Assembly: GCF_003732545.1 (NCBI RefSeq)
Contig: NZ_AYKF01000110.1
Coordinates: forward strand, 1-64,000
DNA: 64,000 nucleotides
Direction: 5' to 3'
Origin: Salinisphaera orenii subsp. halophila YIM 95161
GTDB taxonomy: Bacteria; Pseudomonadota; Gammaproteobacteria; Nevskiales; Salinisphaeraceae
Shown: one piece after another, positions 51,410 to 60,800 of the stretch
How positions within the stretch are numbered: the stretch's first letter is position 1
How the letters are laid out: every line of letters begins with the position of its first letter
The notes under the pieces: generated by a model
What the model saw: the letters and a program-made list of their open reading frames with translations, nothing else
Told to the model about the DNA's origin: nothing
Databases searched by the model: none
Program-made: the position numbers and the translations under genes

Positions 51410-51655
51410 TTAGCCGTGGTCCCTGTTGTCTTGAGAGTCCCTAAGAAAAGATAGTAGTAGTAACAATAGACGACTGACTTGGCTGTTGATTTCTCTTGTT
51501 TTCCATTTATAAACAACGATATGTCTTGTTTATAACTCTGCTGTCCGAATCGCTTGAAGGCTGTGGCACAGCTGTGGATGGAATGTGGTCAATTGCTCCT
51601 GGCTTGCGGAGTTTGTCGCTGTCTTCTGTTTGTCCCGGGCTTATCCACAGTCAGC
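51410..51655. other. oriC candidate
   Basis: The most AT-rich stretch of the window, between dnaA and dnaN. It contains a perfect DnaA box TTATCCACA (51641-51649), a 7/9 match TGTGGATGG (51573-51581), and an inverted pair TTATAAACA (51507-51515) / TGTTTATAA (51527-51535) inside an AT-rich block that could be the unwinding element. The alternative interval upstream of dnaA is short and has only one box. Confidence 0.65.
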
Positions 51656-52979
51656 TTGTGAGTATCCGGCTGAGGTTCGCGTAGTCTTCGTCCACCCGTG
51701 CATCCGTCTCTCGCAGTTCCTTGACTTTGCGGCAGGCGTGGAGAACGGTCGTGTGATCGCGTCCACCGAATCCCTGGCCGATTTCCGGCAGACTGTGATT
51801 GGTCAGTTCCTTGGCCAGCGCCATGGCGAGTTGCCTCGGTCGCGCGATCGATCGCGTCCGTTTCTTGCCGAGGAGGTCCGTGAGGCGCATTTTGTAGTAC
51901 TCGGCGACGGTGCGCTGAATGTTCTCGAGCGTGACCAGCCGGTCGTAGACCGCGAGCATGTCGTGCAGCGCCTGCTTGGCGAAGTCCACCGTGATCGGCG
52001 TGCCGGTGATCTGCGCGGAGGCCTTGAGCCGGTGCAGCGCGCCTTCCAGATCGCGAACGTTCGAGCGCACCCGCTTGGCGATGAAGAAAGCGACCTCCTG
52101 GGGGAGTGTGATCCCGTGGTAGTCGGCCTTCGAGAGCATGATGGCGACCCGGGTTTCCAGCTCGGGCGGTTCCACGGCCACCGACAGGCCCCAGGAAAAT
52201 CGCGACTTGAGTCGGTCCTCGAGGCCTTCCACCTCCTTCGGAAATCGGTCGCAGGTGATCACGATCCGCTGGTTCGATTCGAGCAGCGAGTTGAAGGTGT
52301 GGAAGAATTCCTCCTGCGAACGGTCCTTGCCGGCGAAGAACTGGATGTCGTCTATCAGCAGGGCGTCGAGCGAACGGTAATGGCCCTTGAAGCGATCCAT
52401 CCGGTTGTGCCGGATGGCGGTGACCATTTCGTTGACGAAGTGCTCCGAGCGTACGTAGGCGACCTTCGCCTGCGGCTGATTGGCGAGCAGCCGGTTGCCC
52501 ACGCTCTGCATCAGGTGGGTCTTGCCCAGACCCACACCGCCGTAGATGAGCAGCGGGTTGTAGGCGACGTTGTCGGGATCGGCGGCCTGTTCGGCTGCCG
52601 CCCGGGCGATCTGGTTGGACTTGCCCTGGACGAAGGTCTCGAAGGTATAGCGACCGTCCAGGTTGTGGCGCGTGGCCGAGGGGGCCGCCGCCGGTTCCGC
52701 GGTGGCCGGTGCGCTCGTGCGTTGGCCGCCGCCGACGAGTACGCGAATGCGCTTGGGCAGCTCGCCCATCTCGCTGAGCGCGTTCGCGATCGGGGTGCGC
52801 AGCTCGCGCTCGACCTGATCCCGTACCACCTCGTTGGGCGCCATCAGATCGAGTCCGCCTTCGTTGAAATCGGCCTCCAGCGGCCGAAGCCAGAGGTTGA
52901 CGTCCTTCTCGGGCAGACGCGTTTCGATATGCGTAAGACAGCGTTGCCAGAGCGTTTCAGCCAAAGTCGTGAACTCCAT
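51651..52979 (-). CDS. dnaA: Chromosomal replication initiator DnaA
   Basis: 442-residue initiator. Domain I (about 1-85, LWQRCLTHIETRLPEKDVNLWLRPLEA split around Trp residues), a short Ala/Pro linker, AAA+ domain with Walker A GGVGLGKTHL and Walker B LLIDDIQFF, and domain IV DNA-binding signature GGRDHTTVLHAC. ATG at 52977-52979. A DnaA box upstream (53039-53047) suggests autoregulation. Confidence 0.96.
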   Translation of the reverse strand: MEFTTLAETLWQRCLTHIETRLPEKDVNLWLRPLEADFNEGGLDLMAPNEVVRDQVERELRTPIANALSEMGELPKRIRVLVGGGQRTSAPATAEPAAAPSATRHNLDGRYTFETFVQGKSNQIARAAAEQAADPDNVAYNPLLIYGGVGLGKTHLMQSVGNRLLANQPQAKVAYVRSEHFVNEMVTAIRHNRMDRFKGHYRSLDALLIDDIQFFAGKDRSQEEFFHTFNSLLESNQRIVITCDRFPKEVEGLEDRLKSRFSWGLSVAVEPPELETRVAIMLSKADYHGITLPQEVAFFIAKRVRSNVRDLEGALHRLKASAQITGTPITVDFAKQALHDMLAVYDRLVTLENIQRTVAEYYKMRLTDLLGKKRTRSIARPRQLAMALAKELTNHSLPEIGQGFGGRDHTTVLHACRKVKELRETDARVDEDYANLSRILTS

Positions 52980-53038
52980 CGCCGGGATGGGCGTGCACCG
53001 CGACGCCCGGCCGACTACGGTAGCGCAGTGTCGACAGG

Positions 53039-53047
53039 TTATCCACA
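53039..53047 (+). promoter_or_regulatory. DnaA box upstream of dnaA
   Basis: Perfect TTATCCACA between divergent dnaA and rpmH, 60 bp from the dnaA ATG and just upstream of the rpmH promoter. Could mediate DnaA autorepression. Confidence 0.75.
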
Positions 53048-53060
53048 GCTCGATTCAGGC

Positions 53061-53090
53061 TTGCAACGCGGCCGTACGGGCGACTAGAAT
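53061..53090 (+). promoter_or_regulatory. Promoter of rpmH-rnpA-yidC-mnmE
   Basis: TTGCAA (53061-53066), 18-bp spacer, TAGAAT (53085-53090): four and five matches of six to consensus. Lies 51 bp before the rpmH ATG. Confidence 0.65.
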
Positions 53091-53141
53091 CCGCGGTCTT
53101 TTAACGAAGAGTGCCCTGCCGGGCGCCGGATCGAGAGCCTC

Positions 53142-53276
53142 ATGAAACGCACGTATCAGCCGAGTAATCTGCATCGCAAGCGCACGCACGGCTTTCGTGC
53201 GCGCATGGCGACCAAGAACGGTCGCCGCGTTCTGTCCGCGCGCCGCGCCAAGGGCCGCAAGCGCCTCGCGCCCTAG
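53142..53276 (+). CDS. rpmH: 50S ribosomal protein L34
   Basis: 44-residue basic ribosomal protein beginning [18 protein letters not shown] and ending KGRKRLAP, the exact family pattern and length. Divergent from dnaA, as in nearly all bacteria with this origin arrangement. rnpA begins 9 nt after its stop. Confidence 0.96.
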   Translation: MKRTYQPSNLHRKRTHGFRARMATKNGRRVLSARRAKGRKRLAP

Positions 53277-53285
53277 CCGCCCCGG

Positions 53286-53684
53286 GTGTCGCAGGCGTCA
53301 TTTCCGCCGCGAGCGCGCCTGCGCAATGCAGCCGAGTTCCGAGCGGTGTTCGCTCAGGGCGACAAGACGGTCTGCCCGGGGTTCGTGCTGATTGCGGCAG
53401 CCGGTGACGGCCAGCCGGCACGGCTGGGCCTCGCGCTGGCCAAGCGGCGAATCGCGCGGGCGGTGGACCGGAATCGGATAAAGCGCGTCCTGCGCGAATC
53501 GTTTCGGCACGCACGCCCCGAGCTCGGTTCGGTGGATGTCGTGGTGCTGGCACGCAGCCGGACGGCGGCCATGGACAACAAGGCGCTGTTCGCGCAACTT
53601 GCCGGCGTCTGGCCCCGAGTGGCCCGCAACGCGGCACCTGTCGCGGCCCTCGATGCCGCGGCCGGCGGCGACCGCCAACGTTAG
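53286..53684 (+). CDS. rnpA: Ribonuclease P protein component
   Basis: 132-residue protein cofactor of RNase P for tRNA 5' maturation. The central RNR-x-KR motif appears as RNRIKRVLRESFR; the N-terminal PPRARLRNAAEFRAVF is typical. Start is GTG. The C-terminus is Ala/Arg-rich and longer than average. The yidD gene that normally follows is absent: yidC begins 14 nt after this stop. Confidence 0.94.
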   Translation: MSQASFPPRARLRNAAEFRAVFAQGDKTVCPGFVLIAAAGDGQPARLGLALAKRRIARAVDRNRIKRVLRESFRHARPELGSVDVVVLARSRTAAMDNKALFAQLAGVWPRVARNAAPVAALDAAAGGDRQR

Positions 53685-53698
53685 GGATCTAGCCGCGC

Positions 53699-55447
53699 AT
53701 GGAAAACATTCGTTTCGCTCTGCTCTGCGCCGTCGGCGTCATCTGCTTCTTTCTGTATCAGGCTTGGCAGACGGACTATGCGCCGACGCAGGCGGAGGCC
53801 ACGGCCGACAGCGCCGACGCCACGGCCGGGGACTACCGCCAAGATGACGACGTGCCGGATCTGGCCTCGGCACCGGATGCGGGCGACGAAGCCGGCACGA
53901 GTGACGGCGATCGCGGCGCCGCCTCGGATGACGCGAGTGCGCCCGGTCAGGTCGTCGGCGATGCCATGGCTCAGGGACAGCGCGTTCACGTCGTTACCGA
54001 CAAGTTCGATCTCGTGATCGATACCCGCGGCGGCGACCTGCGTCAGGTTCAGCTGCGCGGCGTGCCGGTCTCCTCCGATCGGCCCGACACCAATCTGCGG
54101 CTGATCAACGACAGCCTGCCCAACTTCTTCATCGCTCAGAGCGGCCTGGTGGGCGATTCGGCGGACGCGCCCGATCACAACACGACCTATCGCAGCGAAA
54201 AGAACGAATACAAGCTCGCCGACGGCGAGGATACCCTGCGGGTCCCGCTGACCTGGACCAACGACACCGGCCACGAGGTCACGAAGGTCTATACCTTCCA
54301 CCGCGACAGCTACCGGATCGGGCTCAGCCACGAGGTCCGCAACCGGTCCGGCGAACCCTGGACGCTGTCGCAGTACGTGCGCTTCTGGCGCACCCCGCAC
54401 GAGATCACCGGCGATGTGCCCTTCGCCCAGGCGTTCTTCGGCGTCGGCTGGTACGAGCGCAAGGACGAGGGGAGCTACAGCTATCGCAACGAATCCCACG
54501 GCGAGCTCGCCGAGAACCCCGTCCAGCTGACCCAGGAGGGCGGCTGGATCGCCATGATCCAGCACTACTTCATCGGTGCGGCGATTCCGCCCCCCGACGC
54601 GAAGGCGCGCTTTTTCGCCCGGCCCAAGGACGTCTCCGGGGCGCAGGGCGGGTTTGCCAGCGGGTTCATCGGCACCAAGGAATCGATCGCGGCCGATGCG
54701 AGCGCCGAGTTCGAGACCACGCTGTTCGTCGGTCCCAAGCTGCAGGACCAGCTCGACGCCGTGGCGCCGGGGCTGGGGTTGACCGTGGACTACGGCTGGC
54801 TGACGGTGCTCGCCAAGCCCATCTTCTGGGTGCTGGAGCACCTGCACGCGCTGGTCGGCAACTGGGGTGTGGCGATCATCCTGCTGACCTTCCTCATCAA
54901 GCTCTGCTTCTACAAGCTCTCCGAGACGCAGTTCCGGGCGATGGCGCGCATGCGCAAGTTCGCACCGCGCATGCAGCAGCTCAAGGAGCAGTACGGCGAC
55001 GACCGCCAGAAGCTGCAGTCCAAGATGATGGAGCTCTACAAGAAGGAGGGCTTCAACCCGCTGGCCGGCTGTTGGCCGATGCTCGTGCAGATGCCGGTGT
55101 TCATCTCGCTATACTGGGTGCTGCGGGAATCGGTGGAACTGCGCCATGCGCCGTTCATGCTCTGGATCCAGGATCTGTCCGCGCCGGACCCGTACTACAT
55201 CCTGCCGGTGGTCTTCGGCGTGACCATGTTCCTGCAGCAGCGGCTGACCACGAACGTGACCATGGACCCGATGCAGCAGCGCATCATGCAGATCATGCCG
55301 GTGGGTCTGGCCGTGTTCTTCGCCTTCTTCCCGGCGGGCCTGGTGCTCTACTGGTGCACCAACAACCTGCTGTCGATCGGCCAGCAGTGGTACATCTACC
55401 GCAAGCTCGACGCCGAGGGCCTCGGCCACAAGGCCGCCAACAGCTGA
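53699..55447 (+). CDS. yidC: Membrane protein insertase YidC
   Basis: 582-residue insertase. N-terminal transmembrane helix (about 5-20), a Gly/Asp/Ala-rich acidic linker, the large periplasmic beta-supersandwich domain (about 85-370), then the conserved five-helix core beginning near GNWGVAIILLTFLIKL with the cytoplasmic coiled-coil hairpin KFAPRMQQLKEQYGDDRQKL (positions about 54955-55015). Full gammaproteobacterial form. 10 nt precede mnmE. Confidence 0.95.
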   Translation: MENIRFALLCAVGVICFFLYQAWQTDYAPTQAEATADSADATAGDYRQDDDVPDLASAPDAGDEAGTSDGDRGAASDDASAPGQVVGDAMAQGQRVHVVTDKFDLVIDTRGGDLRQVQLRGVPVSSDRPDTNLRLINDSLPNFFIAQSGLVGDSADAPDHNTTYRSEKNEYKLADGEDTLRVPLTWTNDTGHEVTKVYTFHRDSYRIGLSHEVRNRSGEPWTLSQYVRFWRTPHEITGDVPFAQAFFGVGWYERKDEGSYSYRNESHGELAENPVQLTQEGGWIAMIQHYFIGAAIPPPDAKARFFARPKDVSGAQGGFASGFIGTKESIAADASAEFETTLFVGPKLQDQLDAVAPGLGLTVDYGWLTVLAKPIFWVLEHLHALVGNWGVAIILLTFLIKLCFYKLSETQFRAMARMRKFAPRMQQLKEQYGDDRQKLQSKMMELYKKEGFNPLAGCWPMLVQMPVFISLYWVLRESVELRHAPFMLWIQDLSAPDPYYILPVVFGVTMFLQQRLTTNVTMDPMQQRIMQIMPVGLAVFFAFFPAGLVLYWCTNNLLSIGQQWYIYRKLDAEGLGHKAANS

Positions 55448-55457
55448 CCGCGCCGGC

Positions 55458-56813
55458 GTGAGCGACGGCCCCGACACGATCGCCGCGCTCGCCAGCGGCG
55501 CCGGTCGGGCCGGGGTCGCCGTGATTCGCGTCTCCGGGCCGGCGGTGCCGGCCATCGCCCGTGCCCTGCTCGGTCGGCTGCCGTCGCCGCGCCGGGCCGT
55601 CGTTGCGGCCTTCGCCGGGGCCGACGGCCGCGCGCTCGACCGCGGCGTGGCCCTGTATCTTCCGGCCCCGGCGTCGTTCACCGGCGAACACGTACTGGAG
55701 CTGCAGGGCCACGGCAGCCCGGTGCTCGTGGATCGGCTGCTGGCCCGATTGCTCGAACTGGGCGCGCGCCTGGCCGAACCCGGCGAATTCTCGCGCCGCG
55801 CCTTTCTCAACGACAAGCTCAGTCTCGATCAGGCCGAAGCCATCGCGGATGCCATCGACGCCGGCAGCAGCGCCGCGGCGTCAGCCGCCATGCGCTCGCT
55901 CGAGGGCGTCTTCGCCCGCGAGATCGAGGCGCTGCGCAGCGCGCTGATCGAGCTGCGGGTCTATACCGAGGCCGCGATCGACTTCCCAGACGAGGACGAT
56001 GTCGATTTCCTCGGCGACGGCGAGATCGCCGGACGCCTGGCCGACATCCGCCGGCGGCTGGCTGCGCTCATCGATCGGGCGCGCGAGGGCGCGCGGCTGC
56101 GCGAGGGCCTGCGGCTGGTGATCCTGGGCGCGCCGAACGTCGGCAAATCCAGTCTGCTCAACCGGCTGGCCCGGCGCGACACCGCCATCGTCACCGAAAT
56201 CGCCGGGACCACGCGCGATGTCCTGCACGAGCAGCTGGCGATCGACGGCCTGCCGCTGACGCTCGTGGACACCGCGGGCCTGCGCGAGACCGACGACCCG
56301 ATCGAGGCCGAAGGCGTGCGCCGCGCCCGCGCCGAGCTTGCCCAGGCCGATCGGGTGCTGCTGGTCGTGGACGACAGCCGCGGCCCCGGTCCGGACGACC
56401 ATTGCCTGCTCGAGGAGATCGGCGACCGCTGCCCGGTCAGCGTGATCGCCAACAAGATCGATCTCAGCGGCGCGGCGGCCGGGGAGACGACGCTCGCGGG
56501 CCGCGAGGCGGTTCGGCTCTCGGCCACGACCGGTGACGGCCTCGACGCGCTGGCGGCACATCTGCGTCGCGCCGCGGGTCTGGCCGGCGACAGCGAACCC
56601 GATTTCGTCGCGCGCCGGCGGCATCTCGAGGCGCTGGCCCGCGCCGACGCCGCGCTCGACCGCGGCCACGACCGGCTCGTCGTGGATGCCGCGGGTGAAC
56701 TGCTGGCCGAGGAACTGCGCGTGGCCCAGACCGCCCTCGGCGAAATCACCGGCGCCTTCACCAGCGAGGATCTGCTGGGCGCGATCTTCTCGAGCTTCTG
56801 TATCGGCAAGTAG
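55458..56813 (+). CDS. mnmE: tRNA uridine-5-carboxymethylaminomethyl modification GTPase MnmE
   Basis: 451-residue GTPase acting with MnmG at wobble U34. N-terminal folate-binding domain starts DTIAALASGAGRAGVAVIRVSG; the G domain has GAPNVGKSSLLN, TTRD, DTAGLRETDD and NKID; the C-terminus is the essential FCIGK with the catalytic cysteine. Start is GTG. mnmG is not within the window. End of the rpmH operon. Confidence 0.95.
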   Translation: MSDGPDTIAALASGAGRAGVAVIRVSGPAVPAIARALLGRLPSPRRAVVAAFAGADGRALDRGVALYLPAPASFTGEHVLELQGHGSPVLVDRLLARLLELGARLAEPGEFSRRAFLNDKLSLDQAEAIADAIDAGSSAAASAAMRSLEGVFAREIEALRSALIELRVYTEAAIDFPDEDDVDFLGDGEIAGRLADIRRRLAALIDRAREGARLREGLRLVILGAPNVGKSSLLNRLARRDTAIVTEIAGTTRDVLHEQLAIDGLPLTLVDTAGLRETDDPIEAEGVRRARAELAQADRVLLVVDDSRGPGPDDHCLLEEIGDRCPVSVIANKIDLSGAAAGETTLAGREAVRLSATTGDGLDALAAHLRRAAGLAGDSEPDFVARRRHLEALARADAALDRGHDRLVVDAAGELLAEELRVAQTALGEITGAFTSEDLLGAIFSSFCIGK

Positions 56814-56887
56814 GTAGGTGCCCCGATTGTCCTGCCGCGATCGGCCGGCACATGCTGTATGCATCGACATAGGATGCGAGGGGTCGC

Positions 56888-58504
56888 ATGTTCGGTTATC
56901 CACGCCTGATCTACGCCGGTTTCGTCGCGCTGACGCTGCTCGCCGGCGGGCTGCTCGTCTGGCTGGCGCCGGCGTGGCTGGTGCTGTGGCTGATACCCGC
57001 CGCGCTGGTCGGGGTCGGCGCGTTCGATCTCGCTTCCGACCGGAACGTGCTGCGCAACTTCCCGATCGTGGGTCATCTGCGCTACATGCTCGAATTCATC
57101 CGCCCGGAGCTGCGCCAGTATTTCTTCGAATCCGAGACCAGCGGCCGGCCGTTCTCACGCGAGCAGCGCGAGATGGTCTATGCGCGCGGGGCCGCGGCGC
57201 CGGATACCGCCCCATTCGGCACCATTCGCGATTTCGAGGCCCCCGGCTACAACTTCGCCCTGCACTCGATGGCGCCGAAGTCGGTCGACGCCCGCCACGG
57301 CCGGCTCGTCATCGGCAATCATCAGTGTCGCCGACCCTATGACGCCTCCCGGCTCAACGTCTCGGCGATGAGCTTCGGCTCCCTGTCCGGCAACGCGGTG
57401 GCGGCGATGAACCGCGGCGCCGCGCTCGGCGGCTTCGCGCAGGACACCGGCGAGGGGGCGATCAGCGATCACCACCGGGCCCACGGCGGCGATCTGATCT
57501 GGGAGATCGCTTCGGCCTACTTCGGCTGCCGCACGGACGAGGGCCGCTTCGACCCCGACGAGTTCGCGAGCAAGGCCCGCACCGATCAGGTCCGGATGAT
57601 CGAGATCAAGATCTCGCAGGGCGCGAAGCCCGGCCACGGCGGCCTGCTGCCGGGCGCGAAGGTCACCGACGAGATCGCCCGGGTGCGCGAGATCGAGCCC
57701 GGCCGGGACTGCGCCTCGCCGGCTTCCCACCCCGAGTTCGACACCCCGCTCGGGCTGCTGCGCTTCGTCGAGCGGCTGCGGGCACTGGCCGACGGCAAGC
57801 CGGTGGGCTTCAAGCTCTGTCTGGGCTATCGGCACGAGTTCATGGGCATCTGCAAGGCGATCGTGGAGACCGGGATCGTGCCGGATTTCATCACCGTCGA
57901 CGGCGCCGAGGGTGGTACCGGCGCGGCGCCGGCCGAGTTCGAGGACTTCATCGGCACCTACATCGACGACGCCCTGCCGTTCGTGCACGCCTGCCTCGTG
58001 GGCATCGGCGTGCGCGATCAGGTCCGGGTGATCGCCAGCGGCAAGGTCGTGATGGGTTTCGACATGGTCGAGAAGATCGCCCTCGGTGCGGATATGTGCA
58101 ACGCCGCGCGGGCGTTCATGTTCTCGGTCGGCTGCATCCAGGCGCGGCGCTGTCACACCGATACCTGCCCCACCGGCGTGGCCACCCAGGATCCGCGCCG
58201 CGCGGCCGCCCTGGACGTGCTGAAGAAATCGCTGCAGGTGCGCAACTACCACGACGCCACCGTGAAGTCGTTTCTCGACATCGTCGGCACGATGGGCCTG
58301 GACGATCCGGACGCTCTGACCTACGCGCACATCAAGCATCGGCCGGAGCACGGCCACGCCGAGACCTTCGCCGAGATCGAGCCGCCGGTCGCCACCGGCG
58401 ATTTTCTGGCCGATCGCATCCCCGAGGCCTATCGCGCCGACTGGGCCCGGGCGCGCGCCGATTCGTTCGCGCCGGCCGCCACGGCGTCGGCGGCGCGTCA
58501 GTAG
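56888..58504 (+). CDS. FMN-binding glutamate synthase-like protein
   Basis: 538-residue stand-alone relative of the GltB synthase domain. Two N-terminal membrane segments (about 5-55) precede the FMN barrel: SAMSFGSLSGNAVAAMNRGA, ISQGAKPGHGGLLPG, VDGAEGGTGAAP, and a cysteine cluster CIQARRCHTDTCPTG that would hold the iron-sulfur centre. It lacks the amidotransferase domain, so glutamine-dependent synthase activity is not expected; the membrane anchor suggests quinone- or ferredoxin-linked oxidation. Separate unit after mnmE. Confidence 0.87.
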   Translation: MFGYPRLIYAGFVALTLLAGGLLVWLAPAWLVLWLIPAALVGVGAFDLASDRNVLRNFPIVGHLRYMLEFIRPELRQYFFESETSGRPFSREQREMVYARGAAAPDTAPFGTIRDFEAPGYNFALHSMAPKSVDARHGRLVIGNHQCRRPYDASRLNVSAMSFGSLSGNAVAAMNRGAALGGFAQDTGEGAISDHHRAHGGDLIWEIASAYFGCRTDEGRFDPDEFASKARTDQVRMIEIKISQGAKPGHGGLLPGAKVTDEIARVREIEPGRDCASPASHPEFDTPLGLLRFVERLRALADGKPVGFKLCLGYRHEFMGICKAIVETGIVPDFITVDGAEGGTGAAPAEFEDFIGTYIDDALPFVHACLVGIGVRDQVRVIASGKVVMGFDMVEKIALGADMCNAARAFMFSVGCIQARRCHTDTCPTGVATQDPRRAAALDVLKKSLQVRNYHDATVKSFLDIVGTMGLDDPDALTYAHIKHRPEHGHAETFAEIEPPVATGDFLADRIPEAYRADWARARADSFAPAATASAARQ

Positions 58505-58573
58505 ACGGACGGATGGCTGCATGATGCAGTCGCGAAGTAGGCTCGGGGCCCGCAGTCCAGTCGAGGGCAGGCC

Positions 58574-60352
58574 ATGGGTCAGACAGTCGGTGACTTCATC
58601 GTTTCGCGGCTCGCCGAATGGGGCGTCGAGCGCGTCTACGGCTATTCCGGCGACGGTATCAACGGCGTCATGGGGGCGCTGCGCCGCGCCGAGGCCGGGC
58701 CGCGCCTGATTCCGACGCGCCACGAGGAGATCGCGGCCTTCACCGCGGCGGCCCACGCCAAGTTCACCGACACGCCGGGCGTGTGCGTGGCCACCTCGGG
58801 GCCGGGGGCGGTGCACCTGCTCAACGGTCTCTACGATGCGAAGAAGGATCACGTACCCGCGGTCGCCCTCGTCGGCCAGCAGGCGCGCATGAGCCTCGGC
58901 ACCGACTATCAGCAGGAGATCGACCTCACCGCACTCTACAAGGACGTGGCCGGCGACTACGTGCATCTGGTCGCCGATGCGCCACAGGCGCGCCATCTCG
59001 TCGATCAGGCCCTGCGCATCGCCACCGCCCGACGCACGGTCACGGCCATCGTCGTGCCCAACGATGTCCAGGATCTGCCCATGGTCGATCCCCCGCGCAG
59101 CCACGGGGCGGTGTTCTCCGGCATCGGCTATCGCCCGCCGCGCACCGTGCCCGAGCCCGCGGATCTGGACGCCGCGGCCGCGGTGCTGAACGCCGGCGAA
59201 AAGGTCGCGATCCTGGCCGGCGCGGGCTGCAAGCACGCGGTCGACGAGCTCCTGGCCCTGGCCGACATCCTCGGCGCCGGCATCGCCAAGGCGATCCTGG
59301 CCAAGACCATGATTCCGGACGACGTCGACTACGTCACCGGCACGGTCGGCCTGCTCGGCACCGAGCCCAGCGCTGACATGATGGCCGACTGCGACACCCT
59401 GCTGCTGGTCGGCACCCGCTTCCCCTACGCGGAGTTCCTGCCCGAGGAGGGCCAGGCACGCGCGGTCCAGATCGACATCGACGCCGAGGCGCTCGGCCTG
59501 CGCTATCCGACCGAGGTCAATCTCGCGGGCGACGCCGCCACCACGCTCGCGGCGCTGGCCGAGCGCGTCACCCGCAAGACCGATCGCGCGTGGCAGAACA
59601 CCCTCATCGACAAGACCCGCGACTGGTGGCGCCTGGTGGACGAGCGCGCCGAAATCGCGGCCGACCCGGTCAACCCGCAGGCGGTGTTCGCCGGCCTGTC
59701 GCGGCATCTGCCGGCGGACGCGATGCTGGCCTGCGACGTCGGCTCGGGCACCAACTGGTATGCCCGCTATCTGCGCGTCCGGCGCGGCATGGCGGGTTCG
59801 GTCTCCGGCGGGCTCGCCTCGATGGGCAACGCACTGCCCTATCTACTCGCGGCCAAGTTCGCCCAGCCGGGGCGCCCGGCCATCGCCATGGTCGGCGACG
59901 GGGCGATGCAGATGCTGGGCAACCAGGCCCTGATGGATGTCGCCCGCTACTGGCGTGAATGGAGGGATCCGCGCGCCGTGGTGCTCGTGCTCAACAATCG
60001 CGATCTCAACCAGGTCACTTGGGAGCAGCGGGTGATGGAGGGCGATCCCAAGTTCGAGACCTCGCAGGATCTGCCCGACTTCGCCTACGACGAATACGCC
60101 CGCCTGCTGGGACTGACCGGCCTGCGCATCGAATCACCCGAGGCCATCGACGCGGTCTGGCGCGAAGCGCTCGCCGCCGATCGCCCGGTGGTCATCAACG
60201 CCTACACCGATCCCGGGATCGCGCCGCTGCCGCCGCATATCGGCTTCGAGCAGGCCAAGGGCTTCATGACCTCGATGCTGGGCGGCGATCCCGAAGCCGG
60301 ACACGTGATCCGCGACTCCATGAAGGAGATGTTCGCGAAATGGCGGCGCTAG
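58574..60352 (+). CDS. Thiamine diphosphate-dependent enzyme (pyruvate oxidase-like)
   Basis: 592-residue ThDP enzyme of the PoxB/acetohydroxyacid-synthase superfamily. Catalytic Glu51 in RHEEIAAF, central FAD/nucleotide-like domain, and the ThDP motif GDGAMQMLGNQALMDVARYWREW ending NN (positions about 59895-60000). The mid-domain resembles pyruvate oxidase more than AHAS, and no small subunit is adjacent. It could decarboxylate pyruvate to acetate with quinone as acceptor; substrate is not fixed by sequence. Followed 46 bp later by an EctC gene. Confidence 0.85.
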   Translation: MGQTVGDFIVSRLAEWGVERVYGYSGDGINGVMGALRRAEAGPRLIPTRHEEIAAFTAAAHAKFTDTPGVCVATSGPGAVHLLNGLYDAKKDHVPAVALVGQQARMSLGTDYQQEIDLTALYKDVAGDYVHLVADAPQARHLVDQALRIATARRTVTAIVVPNDVQDLPMVDPPRSHGAVFSGIGYRPPRTVPEPADLDAAAAVLNAGEKVAILAGAGCKHAVDELLALADILGAGIAKAILAKTMIPDDVDYVTGTVGLLGTEPSADMMADCDTLLLVGTRFPYAEFLPEEGQARAVQIDIDAEALGLRYPTEVNLAGDAATTLAALAERVTRKTDRAWQNTLIDKTRDWWRLVDERAEIAADPVNPQAVFAGLSRHLPADAMLACDVGSGTNWYARYLRVRRGMAGSVSGGLASMGNALPYLLAAKFAQPGRPAIAMVGDGAMQMLGNQALMDVARYWREWRDPRAVVLVLNNRDLNQVTWEQRVMEGDPKFETSQDLPDFAYDEYARLLGLTGLRIESPEAIDAVWREALAADRPVVINAYTDPGIAPLPPHIGFEQAKGFMTSMLGGDPEAGHVIRDSMKEMFAKWRR

Positions 60353-60398
60353 CCGCGGCCACACCGATTTTCATCACAACGAGCCACGAGGAGGATTC

Positions 60399-60800
60399 AT
60401 GCTCGTACGCACCCATCAGGACGCCGAAAAGACCGCCGTCGACGAAGAGAAGTTCGTCAGCCGCCGCTATACGCTGCGGGCCGACGGCATGGGCCACTCG
60501 TTCCACGAGACCTACGTCAAGCCCGGCTGCGCGCTGCACATGTGGTACAAGAACCACAAGGAGACGGTGATCTGCATCGAGGGTGAAGGCCGGATCGAGG
60601 ATCTCACCGAGGGCGGCACCTGGGACCTCAAGCCCGGCGTGCTCTATGCGCTGGACAAGCACCAGCAGCATATTCTCTCCAGCGAGAAGGGCATGACCGT
60701 GCTCTGCTGCTTCTCGCCGTCGCTGGTCGGCCCCGAGGACCACGACGAGCAGGGCAGCTACCCGCTGCTCGACGACGACGGCTCGGTCATTCAGCGCTGA
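60399..60800 (+). CDS. ectC: Ectoine synthase-like cupin (solitary)
   Basis: 133-residue cupin related to EctC, which cyclises N-acetyl-diaminobutyrate to ectoine. Conserved ICIEGEGRIEDL, KPGVLYALDKHQQH and CCFSPSLVGPEDHDEQGSY match the family; the first block, HETYVKPGCALHMWYKNHKETV, differs somewhat from canonical EctC. GAGGAG precedes ATG. No ectA or ectB lies nearby, so it is a solitary copy, either complementing an operon elsewhere or with altered substrate. It overlaps the convergent cyclase gene by 14 bp. Confidence 0.83.
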   Translation: MLVRTHQDAEKTAVDEEKFVSRRYTLRADGMGHSFHETYVKPGCALHMWYKNHKETVICIEGEGRIEDLTEGGTWDLKPGVLYALDKHQQHILSSEKGMTVLCCFSPSLVGPEDHDEQGSYPLLDDDGSVIQR

